A stretch of 64,000 nt of DNA from Chryseobacterium rhizosphaerae. Lineage in GTDB: Bacteria; Bacteroidota; Bacteroidia; Flavobacteriales; Weeksellaceae. The DNA is taken from positions 1 through 64,000 of the forward strand of contig NZ_QNUF01000026.1 of assembly GCF_003385455.1 (NCBI RefSeq), written 5' to 3'. Both the position numbers and the translations under genes were made by a program. A model generated the notes under the pieces. The model was not told where the DNA came from, did no database searches, and saw nothing but the letters and a program-made list of their open reading frames with translations. Positions 17,690 through 27,600 of the stretch are shown piece after piece; the stretch's first letter is position 1; every line of letters begins with the position of its first letter.

Positions 17690-18538
17690 TTATTTCAATA
17701 TCAAAACAGGTTGATGGGTATTCTGGTAAATCCCTTCGGAAATACTTCTGCTTGCCAAATAATACAGGAAACTATGCCTGCCCGGTAATGCAATGATAAG
17801 ATCAGTTTCATGGGAAGAGGCAAAATTCAGGATCCCGTTGATAATGTTTTCATCGTATGAATAATGAATACTGCTTGGGATCTCAGTAAGATGCAGACGG
17901 ATATACTCTTCCAGTTCTTTCTTCTTGTCAGTACTGGTATCCTCACCTTCATGGGTATTTATATTTAAAAACTGTAAACGGACATCCTGCTTTTGAATAA
18001 GAGACTTGTGATGAAATAATCTCTCTAATTTTTTAATGCCTTTGACATCGCAGGGAATAAATATATTCTTAATGGGAGTATAGCTGTAGCTATTGGGAAC
18101 AATTAAGGTTTTGACAGGGCTTGTTCTTGCAATGCTTATAATATTGTCCGAAACATAGCTGGTGGTAGTAGAAGCAGAGTCATCACTTCCCAGGATAATC
18201 AGTTCCACGGATGGCTGATTATTTAAAATCTCATTGATACTTCTTGTAACAGCCCAGTCACTGAGCACTTTTGAAACTTTTATATCAGGTGCCTTTTCTG
18301 TAATCATACTGCTTAGCTGATTCAGCAGTGTCTCTGTTCTTTCGAGTAAATTATTGATGTTTTCTTCATTAACGAATGAATGTCCTTCCGCTATATGAAG
18401 AAAATCAAATTCAGATTCTCCCGCGGTTTTTAACAGAATAATATGCTCATATTCGTAATGTTTTGCCCATTCTGCAGCCAGTTTTACTGCATTTTCTGTT
18501 GTTGATGTAAAATCAATGGGTACAAGGATTGTTCTCAT
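17690..18538 (-). CDS. Universal stress protein with two Usp domains
   Basis: This 282-residue protein is a tandem UspA pair. Residues 1-150 begin RTILVPIDFTSTTENAVKLA and end near the ATP-loop region (SPVKTLIVPNS). Residues 155-282 form a second, more diverged Usp domain ending in QPVLILK. The G2XG9GS ATP loop of domain 1 is poor (LGSDDSASTTTSY), so nucleotide binding is uncertain. It starts 22 bases after a MarR gene and is probably co-transcribed with and controlled by it. Confidence 0.87.
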   Translation of the reverse strand: MRTILVPIDFTSTTENAVKLAAEWAKHYEYEHIILLKTAGESEFDFLHIAEGHSFVNEENINNLLERTETLLNQLSSMITEKAPDIKVSKVLSDWAVTRSINEILNNQPSVELIILGSDDSASTTTSYVSDNIISIARTSPVKTLIVPNSYSYTPIKNIFIPCDVKGIKKLERLFHHKSLIQKQDVRLQFLNINTHEGEDTSTDKKKELEEYIRLHLTEIPSSIHYSYDENIINGILNFASSHETDLIIALPGRHSFLYYLASRSISEGIYQNTHQPVLILK

Positions 18539-18560
18539 ATTTTATTATTTTAGATCCTGA

Positions 18561-19010
18561 TTATTCAAGGTTGGCCGTCATTTTTCTGACCAGAATAAGG
18601 GCTTTGTTGATCTCATCTTTATGAAGATCTCCAGCTGCTTTTTCATAAAGCTCCAGGGCCAATGGGTAGATAGCTTCTATGGTCTGCTGTCCTTTGGACG
18701 TAAGAAAAATCTGTTTATTTCTTCGGTCATTCTCATTTTCAATCCGTTCTACTAATTCCCGCTTTACAAGATTGTTGATGAGGTAGGTGATGCTGGACTT
18801 GTCCTTGCTCACCTGAGTTCCAATTTCCTGCTGGTTGATACCGTTATTGCGGGAAAGAAGACCCAAAATCTCAATCAGTTCAAAAGAAAGATCAGAATCA
18901 TATTCATTAATCTTGGACTGAATCTTTTGTCGTAACCGACTTTTCATCTCACTCATAGCCAGCCCTAGTTCTAAGGCCAGTTCTGAAATATGGGTTGATT
19001 TTGCAGGCAT
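18561..19010 (-). CDS. MarR-family transcriptional regulator
   Basis: This is a winged-helix regulator of about 149 residues. The recognition part reads NNGINQQEIGTQVSKDKSSITYLINNLVKREL, followed by a wing with the classic NENDRRNKQIFLTSKG. The start at 19010 (MPAKSTHIS) is chosen; the longer frame from 19055 adds 15 aromatic-rich residues not expected in the family. It lies directly before the Usp gene, and a perfect long palindrome lies 70-90 bases upstream, so autoregulation of a marR-usp operon is likely. Confidence 0.88.
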   Translation of the reverse strand: MPAKSTHISELALELGLAMSEMKSRLRQKIQSKINEYDSDLSFELIEILGLLSRNNGINQQEIGTQVSKDKSSITYLINNLVKRELVERIENENDRRNKQIFLTSKGQQTIEAIYPLALELYEKAAGDLHKDEINKALILVRKMTANLE

Positions 19011-19078
19011 AATTTTTAATAAATAATTATGATAAGTATAAAAAGAACTTCTCATACTTTCCTAACAAATATACTCAA

Positions 19079-19102
19079 AATTAGTTTTAATTAAAACTAA
19101 TT
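19079..19102. promoter_or_regulatory. 24-bp perfect palindrome, candidate MarR operator
   Basis: The half-site aattagttttaa is followed directly by its exact reverse complement. The palindrome lies between the marR start and the divergent YcaQ-like gene. Size, symmetry and AT content match MarR-type operators. Confidence 0.72.
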
Positions 19103-19152
19103 GGTCGCAAAAAAGAGATAATTTTTCTGTTGATTTTTACATCTTAAATAGC

Positions 19153-19185
19153 TTGTCTGCTAACGGTGAAAAATCAATACATTTG
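19153..19185 (+). promoter_or_regulatory. Bacteroidota-type promoter of the YcaQ-like gene
   Basis: TTG at 19153-19155 is followed after 22 bases by TACATTTG (19178-19185), matching the TTG / TAnnTTTG pattern. It lies 50 bases before the start at 19235. Confidence 0.55.
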
Positions 19186-19234
19186 TTTGGGCTGATCTGA
19201 AATCCGGAAGAAAAAAACTAGCCGAAAAAGAAAG

Positions 19235-20458
19235 ATGAAAAATAAACTGACGTTGCAGCAACTCCAGCTTTTAACCCTGGAAAGCCAGGGACTGACAAAA
19301 AAATCTCCGTTTGGAACGGGAAAAAATGCTGTACTTAATGCCGTGGAGCATCTTGGATATATACAGATAGATACCCTCTCCATTATCGAACGGGCCCACC
19401 ACCATACACTTTGGACGAGAATTCCGGATTTTCAAACAGATTACCTGGAAGAATTGGTAGAGGAACGCAAGATATTTGAATATTGGTTTCATGCAGCTTC
19501 TTATCTGCCTATCCAGGATTTCCGTTATGCTTTACCCCAAATGCTTCACGTTAAACAGGACGCCTCTCATTACTATAATGCAGACAAGAATGTAATGCAA
19601 GCTGTAATAGATACCATTCGTGCAGAAGGTCCTAAAAGAGCCAGAGATTTTGAAACCCAAAGCAGCAAAACGGGTAGCTGGTGGAATTGGAAACCCGCAA
19701 AATTAGCCCTTGAGAGACTTTTTATGCAGGGAGATTTAATGATCTGTGGACGCAGGGGTATGCAGAAAATGTATGATCTCACAGAAAGGGTATTACCCAA
19801 AAGCATCAGTACAGCAGAACCTGCTCCCATTGAATTTGCTGAGTATTTAATAAAAACCTATCTCAGGGCCTATGGATTTACTACAGTAAAACAAATAACG
19901 CATCTGAGAACCGGAAATGTACTAAAAGCGAATGTAAATAAGGCTTTGCAGTCCATGATGGAAGAGGGGACACTCAGTAAAGTAGATGTCGAAGGTTTGC
20001 CTCCGGTTTTTATACAAAACAATTTGCTTGAAAAAACATTCAATTCTACACCTTCCCATGTCAGGTTGCTGTCTCCGTTTGATAATTCCATTATTCATCG
20101 TGACCGTATTAAGCAGATTTTCAATTTTGACTTCCGCCTTGAATGTTATACTCCAAAAGAGAAAAGGCAGTATGGCTATTTCTGTTTGCCTATCTTATTC
20201 GGGGATCAATTTATCGGAAGGGTAGACTGTAAAACTCACAGGAAAGATAAAAAATTTGAACTGATCCATTTATTTATTGAAAACACCGATATAAGCACTG
20301 AAGTATGGCTGGAACCTTTTATAGAAGAGGTAAAGCGTTTTGCCGCATTTAATGGCTGTGAATCTCTGATACTGACCAAGGTAAGTCCTTCAAAACTGAC
20401 AGCAGTCATAAAAAGAGCCTTATTTCGAAAAGAATCTAAAGGCGGAGGCATGACATAA
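19235..20458 (+). CDS. YcaQ/AlkX-type winged-helix DNA glycosylase
   Basis: This 407-residue protein belongs to the HTH_42/YcaQ family, which unhooks DNA interstrand crosslinks and bulky alkyl adducts. The N-terminus shows the family's YIQIDTLSIIERAHHHTLWTRI with the catalytic Gln-X-Asp pattern. Later come the winged-helix segments (KPAKLALERLFMQGDLMICGR) and LLSPFDNSIIHRDR. Length is normal. It is a single gene with its own promoter next to the marR operator. It may share stress regulation with it, but this is not shown. Confidence 0.87.
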   Translation: MKNKLTLQQLQLLTLESQGLTKKSPFGTGKNAVLNAVEHLGYIQIDTLSIIERAHHHTLWTRIPDFQTDYLEELVEERKIFEYWFHAASYLPIQDFRYALPQMLHVKQDASHYYNADKNVMQAVIDTIRAEGPKRARDFETQSSKTGSWWNWKPAKLALERLFMQGDLMICGRRGMQKMYDLTERVLPKSISTAEPAPIEFAEYLIKTYLRAYGFTTVKQITHLRTGNVLKANVNKALQSMMEEGTLSKVDVEGLPPVFIQNNLLEKTFNSTPSHVRLLSPFDNSIIHRDRIKQIFNFDFRLECYTPKEKRQYGYFCLPILFGDQFIGRVDCKTHRKDKKFELIHLFIENTDISTEVWLEPFIEEVKRFAAFNGCESLILTKVSPSKLTAVIKRALFRKESKGGGMT

Positions 20459-20462
20459 AAAT

Positions 20463-20490
20463 GCCTCATCGTAAAATAATGAGGCTTACC
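20463..20490. terminator. Weak terminator-like hairpin
   Basis: A 7-bp stem (gcctcat / atgaggc) with a 9-base loop lies just after the YcaQ-like stop and before the convergent serine-hydrolase gene. The T-run after it is poor. Confidence 0.5.
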
Positions 20491-20526
20491 ATATTTTTCT
20501 GTGTAAGAGTATTCCTTATCTGAACG

Positions 20527-21564
20527 TTATTTTCCCACGATATTTTCCAGAACTATATTTTTAATTGAAGCTTCCTTATAGCTCCAGTACTGGCTGTCAT
20601 GGGGCATTTGGTTTTCAAGAATAACCAAACTTGTGTCAGTGGAAGGAAAATAAACATTCATGCAGGTGAAACCATCTCCAAGTCCAGTAATTCCGAAATA
20701 ATTCAGTCCTTTTTCCGTGATAATTTTAACGCTGTAGCCAAATCCCATACTTTCTTTCCCGAAGGCATTATGTTGAGACTTTGTAGAAGGAGTCATCATC
20801 ATCTTCTGGTATTCAGGAGAGAGTAGCTTGCCTTTATAGAGAGCCTGATCCCATTTTGCAAGATCTTCAACGGTAGACACAATTCCTGCTGCAGCTAGTA
20901 AGTCCTTATTTAAAAATGAGTTTTCAACCTTTTGAAATTGGTTTTCCTTATTCATAAATCCGGAAACTAACGCCTGATTATGTTGCGGATCATAGCAGAA
21001 TGTTTTTTCCATTTTCAGTTTTCTGAAAAGCGTATTGGCCAATTCTGAAAAGCTTTTTTTAGTGGTATTCTGAAGAATTTTCCCCAAGAGGTTGTAGGAT
21101 AAATTTCCATATTTGAATTGTGATCCCGGTTTAAAAGCCAATGGCTTGTCTGTATCAACAATACCATGGGTATGGTTCAGAAGGTGGTGGATGGTTACCG
21201 AGTCTGCCCAGGATTGTTTCAGTTCCGGTAAATATTTTTTGATGGGAACCTGAAGGTCAAGATTCCCTTTTTCAGCAGCCTGTAAAACCAACACGGCTGT
21301 GATTTGTTTAGAATTAGACATAATCTCAAACTGATCGTCAGCTTTCAGGAGAATTTTCTTCTCAAAATCTTTGTATCCATGGGATTTTATAAATTTTGTT
21401 TTTTCACCCTGAGATACCAATACGACACCATTGAACTGTATAGGTGCTGATGCCGTCATAATGCTGTCTATTTTTTTGAAATACGTTTCTGTTTTCTGAG
21501 CATTCAGATTCAGTGCTCCGGTGATCATGCAGATTGCAGTGATACTGTTTTTTATAAATGTCAT
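20527..21564 (-). CDS. Secreted serine hydrolase, class C beta-lactamase fold
   Basis: This 345-residue exported protein has a signal peptide (first 22 residues, ending LNAQ) and a beta-lactamase-like/penicillin-binding fold. The nucleophile is in SNSK (Ser83, Lys86) and the second catalytic motif is Tyr152-Gly-Asn154. Such proteins are peptidases or esterases of cell-wall or small-molecule substrates, and true AmpC activity is unlikely. It is the last of three hydrolase genes on this strand, 15 bases after the lipoprotein esterase gene. Confidence 0.85.
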   Translation of the reverse strand: MTFIKNSITAICMITGALNLNAQKTETYFKKIDSIMTASAPIQFNGVVLVSQGEKTKFIKSHGYKDFEKKILLKADDQFEIMSNSKQITAVLVLQAAEKGNLDLQVPIKKYLPELKQSWADSVTIHHLLNHTHGIVDTDKPLAFKPGSQFKYGNLSYNLLGKILQNTTKKSFSELANTLFRKLKMEKTFCYDPQHNQALVSGFMNKENQFQKVENSFLNKDLLAAAGIVSTVEDLAKWDQALYKGKLLSPEYQKMMMTPSTKSQHNAFGKESMGFGYSVKIITEKGLNYFGITGLGDGFTCMNVYFPSTDTSLVILENQMPHDSQYWSYKEASIKNIVLENIVGK

Positions 21565-21579
21565 TTTTTTTGCTGAGAT

Positions 21580-22338
21580 TTATTTTTCTAAATATTCCAG
21601 TACTTTCTGGGTCATATATTTCCTTTCTTCAGGCGTTACATCATTATCCATACTGCTGTGATGGATGGTCGTGAATTCTACGACCATACCATATTTTTCT
21701 TTCTCATCTTCTAAAGGTAAAACTCCTTCATCTGCAGGGTAATCATCGGAGCGGAGAGTATAGATCTCAGGTGATTTTGTTCTGGGTAATGTCATTCTGC
21801 GGTTGTCGAGGGCAATCACTTTATGAATCAATGCCGGATATTGATGAGCAAATAATGCCGTCATATCACCACCGTTAGAATGCCCTATTACAGCAAGTTG
21901 ACTGTAGGTAAGATCAGGGAATTCTTTTTTCATTGTATTCAGAACAAAAAGGATATTTTGGACCCCGCGTTCCCAATTGGGTCTCCTTGTCACTTGAAGT
22001 TTTCCGTCCATAGCCAGCATTTCATCCGTAGGAAGCTCGTGTTGGATACTAACGACAAAATATCCTTTGGAAGCAAGGAATTCTGTCAGGTAAGAATAGA
22101 TAAAATAATCACCACCTTTATTTTCACCCCAACCGTGGCTGAAAATCACAGGGATTTTGTTTGCATTCGCCTGATTGGCAGGTTTGTATATGGCAACCGG
22201 AATTTTTCTGTGTCTGGATTGATCAAAATACGTTAAAGTATCACGTTTGAAATCTCCGGTTGTATCAGAAGATATATTCTTTTGTACAGAACACTGGATG
22301 GAAAAAATACTTAAGAAAATGAATAGGAATAACTTCAT
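21580..22338 (-). CDS. Alpha/beta-hydrolase lipoprotein
   Basis: This is a 252-residue alpha/beta hydrolase with a lipoprotein signal (LFIFLSIFSIQC, lipidated Cys16). The oxyanion strand reads VIFSHGWGENKG and the nucleophile elbow is GHSNGG (Ser154). A late HH near the C-terminus (TTIHHSSMD) supplies the catalytic His. The shape is like platelet-activating-factor acetylhydrolase or chlorophyllase-type esterases. It is tightly upstream of the serine hydrolase gene, so the two are probably co-transcribed. Confidence 0.82.
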   Translation of the reverse strand: MKLFLFIFLSIFSIQCSVQKNISSDTTGDFKRDTLTYFDQSRHRKIPVAIYKPANQANANKIPVIFSHGWGENKGGDYFIYSYLTEFLASKGYFVVSIQHELPTDEMLAMDGKLQVTRRPNWERGVQNILFVLNTMKKEFPDLTYSQLAVIGHSNGGDMTALFAHQYPALIHKVIALDNRRMTLPRTKSPEIYTLRSDDYPADEGVLPLEDEKEKYGMVVEFTTIHHSSMDNDVTPEERKYMTQKVLEYLEK

Positions 22339-22462
22339 TGGAAAATTAGTAATTGTTGAAGGTCTTTTTTAGAGGGGAGGATCGTCATTTTTTGATGCCT
22401 TATAGTTCAGGCGGACTAATAGATTGTTAAAATGAAAAGAAATTTTCTCTCCCGCAAAGGGT

Positions 22463-23350
22463 TTATTCTTTGCTGTAATAATTATATGTGGCTCTAGCAA
22501 TGTCCGCAATTAATTTTTCGGTATCAGTTCGTTCTTCAGTTATATTTTTCAGATAAACGGAAAGGATAATATGTTTTCCATTTGGAAGTTTAAAAATTCC
22601 AACATCATTCATTGCTGCCCTCAGTTTGTTTTCATTGGTGCTTGAAATACCTGTTCTGTGGGCTAGCTCGGTATGATCAGGCAAGCCTGCTTTCATCCAT
22701 GTCAGACCACGGGATGTTTCTGTCATAATTCGATAAAGGTATTGCGATGTATTTTCTTTCAAAACTTTTCCATTATAGAATTTTTCAAGCAAGGCAGTGG
22801 TGGCAATAGGAGTTGTAACGTTTAAATAGAGGTTATCCCAGTTTGACATTTGCTGCTCGTTCACTTGAATGATAAAATCTTTAATACCTTGCTGATTAAT
22901 AAACTTTTGAACAGGTTCAGTTCCGCCAAGAATTCTTAAAAGAATGTCGCAGCCGTTGTTATCACTGTGAGAAACTGTATATTTTAATAGCTGATCAAGA
23001 GTCAAATTTATATTTCCATTGGGGAATTCTTCCTGGATAGGGCTCCATGTCCCGGGAAGAAGATCTTCTTTTTTGATAAAGAATTTCTGATTCAGTTTTA
23101 GCTTACCTTTATCAACCTGATCTAGCACTGCCAGAGCAATATGAAATTTAAAAACACTCATCATGGGCATCATGCTGTTTCCATTGATGCTTAGAGTATC
23201 TCTATCTTCGATATTTTTTATGGAAATGCCTACCGTTGCATTTTTAGAGGTAATAATCTGCTGTATTTCTTTTCGTAAACGTTCAATGGACTGTGCATGT
23301 ATTTGAATACTGATGACACTTACAGAGATCAGGAAAAGCATTTTTTTCAT
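22463..23350 (-). CDS. bla: Class A beta-lactamase, subclass A2 (CIA/CGA/PER-like)
   Basis: This 295-residue periplasmic enzyme has a signal peptide (ending QIHAQ) and all class A active-site motifs: SVFK (Ser65, Lys68), SDN (129-131), a Glu165 in VNEQQMSN on the omega loop, and HRTG (231-234), where most class A enzymes have KTG. The VNEQQM layout is that of subclass A2, the family of chromosomal extended-spectrum enzymes of Chryseobacterium and relatives. Hydrolysis of cephalosporins is likely but unproved. It lies upstream of two other hydrolase genes with a 124-base gap, so it probably has its own promoter. Confidence 0.9.
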   Translation of the reverse strand: MKKMLFLISVSVISIQIHAQSIERLRKEIQQIITSKNATVGISIKNIEDRDTLSINGNSMMPMMSVFKFHIALAVLDQVDKGKLKLNQKFFIKKEDLLPGTWSPIQEEFPNGNINLTLDQLLKYTVSHSDNNGCDILLRILGGTEPVQKFINQQGIKDFIIQVNEQQMSNWDNLYLNVTTPIATTALLEKFYNGKVLKENTSQYLYRIMTETSRGLTWMKAGLPDHTELAHRTGISSTNENKLRAAMNDVGIFKLPNGKHIILSVYLKNITEERTDTEKLIADIARATYNYYSKE

Positions 23351-23538
23351 TTTGTGGAAAATTAGTTTTTTTATTTTTTGGCGGAGGTTATCCTAATTAC
23401 TGTAAAAACTTTATTCTGGATCTTGCGATTTATACTGAAGAATATCTGCTAATTTAATAAAAAATGGTGTGAGCTTTGTTTTGAATAGTAAAAAAACAGA
23501 AAATTTAATTTTTTTTAACCTTTCTATATTGATCTATT
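23351..23538. other. Promoter-side spacer of bla
   Basis: This AT-rich stretch upstream of bla has no reading frame of note. It is joined to the HAD remnant at 23539-23637, so the whole gap between bla and the next - strand gene is 349 bases. Confidence 0.5.
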
Positions 23539-23637
23539 GCTTTAATGAATGATAAGACCTCTATGTTGAATGCGGCCAGTCATCCGATGGTGATAGGAAA
23601 TGCTGTTGCAAAGGTTACAAAAAAAATAGCCTGTTAA
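23539..23637 (+). pseudogene. Remnant of a Cof-type HAD-IIB hydrolase (C-terminal motif)
   Basis: A 32-codon stretch ending in a stop reads NDKTSMLNAASHPMVIGNAVAK. This matches the motif IV region of Cof/HAD-IIB phosphatases (pattern GDxxND..ML..A..V.MGNA...). The Gly-Asp before ND is lost and a stop lies just upstream, so only the 3' tail of a once longer + strand gene remains. It lies inside what would otherwise be non-coding DNA. Confidence 0.55.
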
Positions 23638-23673
23638 CGGGATTCCTTTGGATATAGGATATTCCATTAACAG
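23619..23673 (-). terminator. Terminator of the ppk1 to lipase operon
   Basis: Read on the - strand, the arms ctgttaa-t-gg and cc-c-gttaacag (one internal mismatch) are followed by a run of eight T. It lies just after the stop of the hydrolase at 23700-24638. Confidence 0.68.
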
Positions 23674-23699
23674 ACCAGGTATTTTTTTAATGGGATCAA

Positions 23700-24638
23700 T
23701 TACTCACTGACAGTTTTATTAAGCCATTCCAGAATATCAGCATAGACTTGTTCTTTGATATCCTCATTTAATATCTCATGTCTCATTCCGTCATACAAAT
23801 TCAATTGTACATTTTTGAATCCATCAGCTTTTAAATTGTCGACAGTAGATTGTACCCCCTTACTAAAGTCTCCCACAGGATCATCAGCTCCACTTATAAA
23901 AATGAAAGGAAAGTCCTGAGAAATAGATTTTGACCAATCTCTGGCAGTTGCCGTTTCCATCACTGAAAAAAGGGTATAGAATGCATTATTGCTAAAGGGG
24001 ACCCCACACAATTCATCAAGCATGAAAGCTTTTCTGTTTTCTTTATTTACACTTAGCCAGTTGGTACCGTAGTCAAATTCTTCATCCTTAAAATGACTGT
24101 TGCTTAGTTTACCAAATAATTCGGCGATAAGTTCGCTGCGATTATAGGGAGATACGGAGCTGAGAAGAGAAAGCAGCCCTTTAGCGGGTCCAATAGCCGG
24201 GTTTTGACCACCTGTTCCTATGATGACAGCCCCTTTGAAACGGGATGATTGTTTTCTTAGTAAACATCTTGTAATAAATGATCCCATTGAATGTCCTATA
24301 ATAAAATGAGGGACTTCCGGATAACTTTTTTCAACGAACTCAGCCATATTTCTGGCATCCCGTATAAGTCGTTTTTCCGGGGCTTTTAAAGTGAAAAATC
24401 CCAGTTCCTCTTTAGTTTTTGCTGTTTTCCCATGTCCTAAATGATCATAGGTAAGTACTGCAAAACCTTGGTGAGCCAGGTACTTGGCAAAGTCTGCATA
24501 GCGGCCACTGTGCTCCTGCATACCGTGAAGGATCAGTATAGTAGCTTTTGCTGTTGTTTCAGGTTGGTAGAAGGTGTAGTATAACTCATGGGTTTCATCA
24601 CTTACAACACTGGGTAAGTAATTTGAAGTCTCTTTCAT
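23700..24638 (-). CDS. Monoacylglycerol-lipase-like alpha/beta hydrolase
   Basis: This 312-residue hydrolase of the Hydrolase_4/lysophospholipase type has no signal peptide. It shows the ILHGMQEHSGRY oxyanion segment, TYDHLGHGKT, the nucleophile elbow GHSMGS (Ser117), the acid Asp in GADDPVGD, and the final His in MRHEIL. These enzymes cleave monoacylglycerols or lysophospholipids. It is the last gene of a five-gene - strand run, 33 bases after the large phosphoesterase lipoprotein. Confidence 0.87.
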   Translation of the reverse strand: MKETSNYLPSVVSDETHELYYTFYQPETTAKATILILHGMQEHSGRYADFAKYLAHQGFAVLTYDHLGHGKTAKTKEELGFFTLKAPEKRLIRDARNMAEFVEKSYPEVPHFIIGHSMGSFITRCLLRKQSSRFKGAVIIGTGGQNPAIGPAKGLLSLLSSVSPYNRSELIAELFGKLSNSHFKDEEFDYGTNWLSVNKENRKAFMLDELCGVPFSNNAFYTLFSVMETATARDWSKSISQDFPFIFISGADDPVGDFSKGVQSTVDNLKADGFKNVQLNLYDGMRHEILNEDIKEQVYADILEWLNKTVSE

Positions 24639-24671
24639 CTTTTTAAATTTTTATAATTATTTTTTTTTGTA

Positions 24672-27600
24672 TTAAAACCAAAATCCTGCACCTGCTGTGA
24701 ACCGGCCTCCGTCACTTCCTGTAAAGTAAGTAGCTCGTATAGAAAGTGTTTCCAGAGCACTTACCCATATTCCTCCGCCCACAGACTGATGCCATTTGCG
24801 TGAATATTCATCATCCATCCATACACGTCCGTAATCATATCCTGCCAATATTCCGAAATCCATAGGAGCGACTCCATTTTTTACATGTCCAAAGTTCCAG
24901 CGGATTTCACTGCTTTGAAATAGAGAAGAACGTCCCAGGAATCTATAATTCCTGAACGATCTTAAACCGTTGTTTCCTCCTAGGTCCGCTCCCTGAAAAA
25001 AATCAAAATTGTCGTTATTGATGTACTTTCCGTGTACTTTTGTTGCAAGGACAAAGCGTCCATTACTGTCAATACGGTGCGCAATGTTCAGGAGACCTTC
25101 ATAGGTCATAAAATTGCGTTGGGTATCCTCCAGATTTGTTTTCCAGGCTGCCGATAGAGCAAATCCAAATCCCATAGTAGGAAAAGCAGCATTATCACTG
25201 TGATCATAGCTGAATATATATTTTGCTCCTGCAAATTTTTGACTGTCGAATATTCGGGAGTCAATTTGGCCGGATTGCGCAATAAAGCGTTCCGGAGTAT
25301 ATTTTACCTTGTAATCTTCGTATCCTAGCTGAATGGTCTGTACAAGGCCCAAAAAGCTTTTTTTGGAGAAAGACGGAGTTACCTGTAACTGTTGCATTCT
25401 TACCTTATTATAATCAATACTCAACTGATCTTTATTATCAATCGTATTATTCCCAAAGCCAAAATAATTTTGCGCAAAGTTGGGCGTTGTAAAACGTCCC
25501 CTTAGGTTAAATGCCCATTTACCTATAGCATTAGGAAAATTACCATTATATATAAGTTCTAGCCCACTTGTAGCTGTCAGATAATTGGCATTAAAAGTAT
25601 GTTTAGCGGTATAAGGATCGCCCTCAAATCCATTTTGGGTATAGTTTACAACAGCGCCAATTTTGACTCCCTCATCAGGATTGTAGCTTAAGCTGGGATA
25701 ACCGGCCCAAAAATTATAAAGTGGTTTTTTATAATCATAGGTATTGATCTCATGTTCATCTGTTATTTTTTTAGCTGTGTGTCCTGTAAGGTTATAGGTG
25801 TTGTTCTGAGATTTAAAATCATACAGCTTAATATTTCTTCCATTTTGAACATTATACACATCGTGGTTTTGTCCACCAACAATTCTTACTTTTATTCCCG
25901 TACTTTCTGCTCCTGAGATATCGAAAACATCATTGTCATTCAATCCATAAACCCATATTTCTTTAGTTTCACCTTTAGGATATTCCCGTTGAAAAACAAG
26001 CTCATCACCTTCTTTTTTAATTCGATATTGTGAAATAGAAATTTTATCTTTTTCTTTTTTAATCACAAACCGATCTTGTTTGTTGGTTCCGGTGAGCAAT
26101 ACTGTTTTTTGTAGCGCTTTATAGTAATCGGTTGCATAGTGTACCATTTTATCCCTTCTTATTTTAAGGGTCTGCTGGATCTGCTGGATGGTTTCATCTT
26201 GTATTTCTTTAGGTAAATTACGGAATGCACCATCAATCACTTTGTCTGAAAGGTTTTGTTGAATGTATTCTGCTTCCTTTTTCCAGTCCTGTTCAGTAGC
26301 ATTTCTTAAAAAAGCAAGATCCAGAGGATAAGGTTCCCGGTTCATCCATTTTACATCACGGATATCTTCTTTGAAACTCTGCATATGCCGTAATGGAGGA
26401 GCCATCATAATGAATTTAAAGATAACCCCATCATATTTACTGAAAGCCTGGTCCCGATCCTTTGGAATAGGTTTATAAATGTATTGGTCATTTTCTTTAT
26501 ATTCTGCCCAGCGCCATTGGCCATCATGTCTGTCCCAGTCACCTATAAGCATATCGAAAACACGGGCACGGATATAGCTTTGCTGGTCTACTGAATATTT
26601 TTCAGATTTTTGAAGATTCATCATCATATCCGAAGTATTCATGGTTGTGGTAGCGCCATTAAGCTGTTTTAAATCTACATCACTTCCGGATAACCGTTCT
26701 TCGATCTGATAAAGCTCATCTCCATATCCATTATTGAATTCTCCGAGTGCTTTTTGTTTGGGAATATAATACAGCTGAGAATTGGAATGAAGGACATTTA
26801 TTTTCTCTGCAAGATTTTCAATCGCGAAAGGGGTATATGGATGTCCTGTGGTATAAAAATCCAATAGGAATTTTTCAGCAACAGTTTCTTCAAAATCACT
26901 TCCAAAGCTGGAGTTTTTGAATGCTACAGCATTAAGAAACCGTATGGCACTTTTTTTCACTCCTCTCATAGCGTATTCCTGTCCGTTTTGTGCAATCAGG
27001 CGTAAGGAGTTAGATTGGTGTCCACCGCCGGCACGGACAGGGGAAAGTCCCCCTTTTAAGGTGTCTAGTGTTGCTACTTTAGCCTGTATTGGTGTGCTAT
27101 AGTATTTTCTGTAATGCTCACCCCATAACCAGGTGTATAGCTTGGATTTTTTTGTTAAAGATTCAGGATAGACCGAAGTCACTATATTTTTGGGGAATTT
27201 TTCAGGATATGTTTTTTCAACACCAGGCTTCTGAGCTTTTTTTAGTACCTGAATTTTTGTCAGAAGTTTTTCCGAGTCATTTTTTGTATTGTAGTAAGCT
27301 ACATTAGCACTGCTATCTTGATTAATATCCAGAACGGCATATCCGTTTCCGCCAAAAGAAAAATCCTGAGAATTTGTCACTTTCGCTGCTCCATTTTCAG
27401 ATCCTGCGCCGCTGATAATCTGTCGAACATTTTTTTCTTCCAGATATTGAAGATTATGATCATGCCCCGATACGAAAATAACATTGTTATTATTCTGTAC
27501 AATAGATTTGATACGACTTGTCAGGGCAGCATAATGAATATTGTTCATGTCCTGAGGGCTTATACTTGATGTTGAACGGAATACATTGATAATAGTACCC

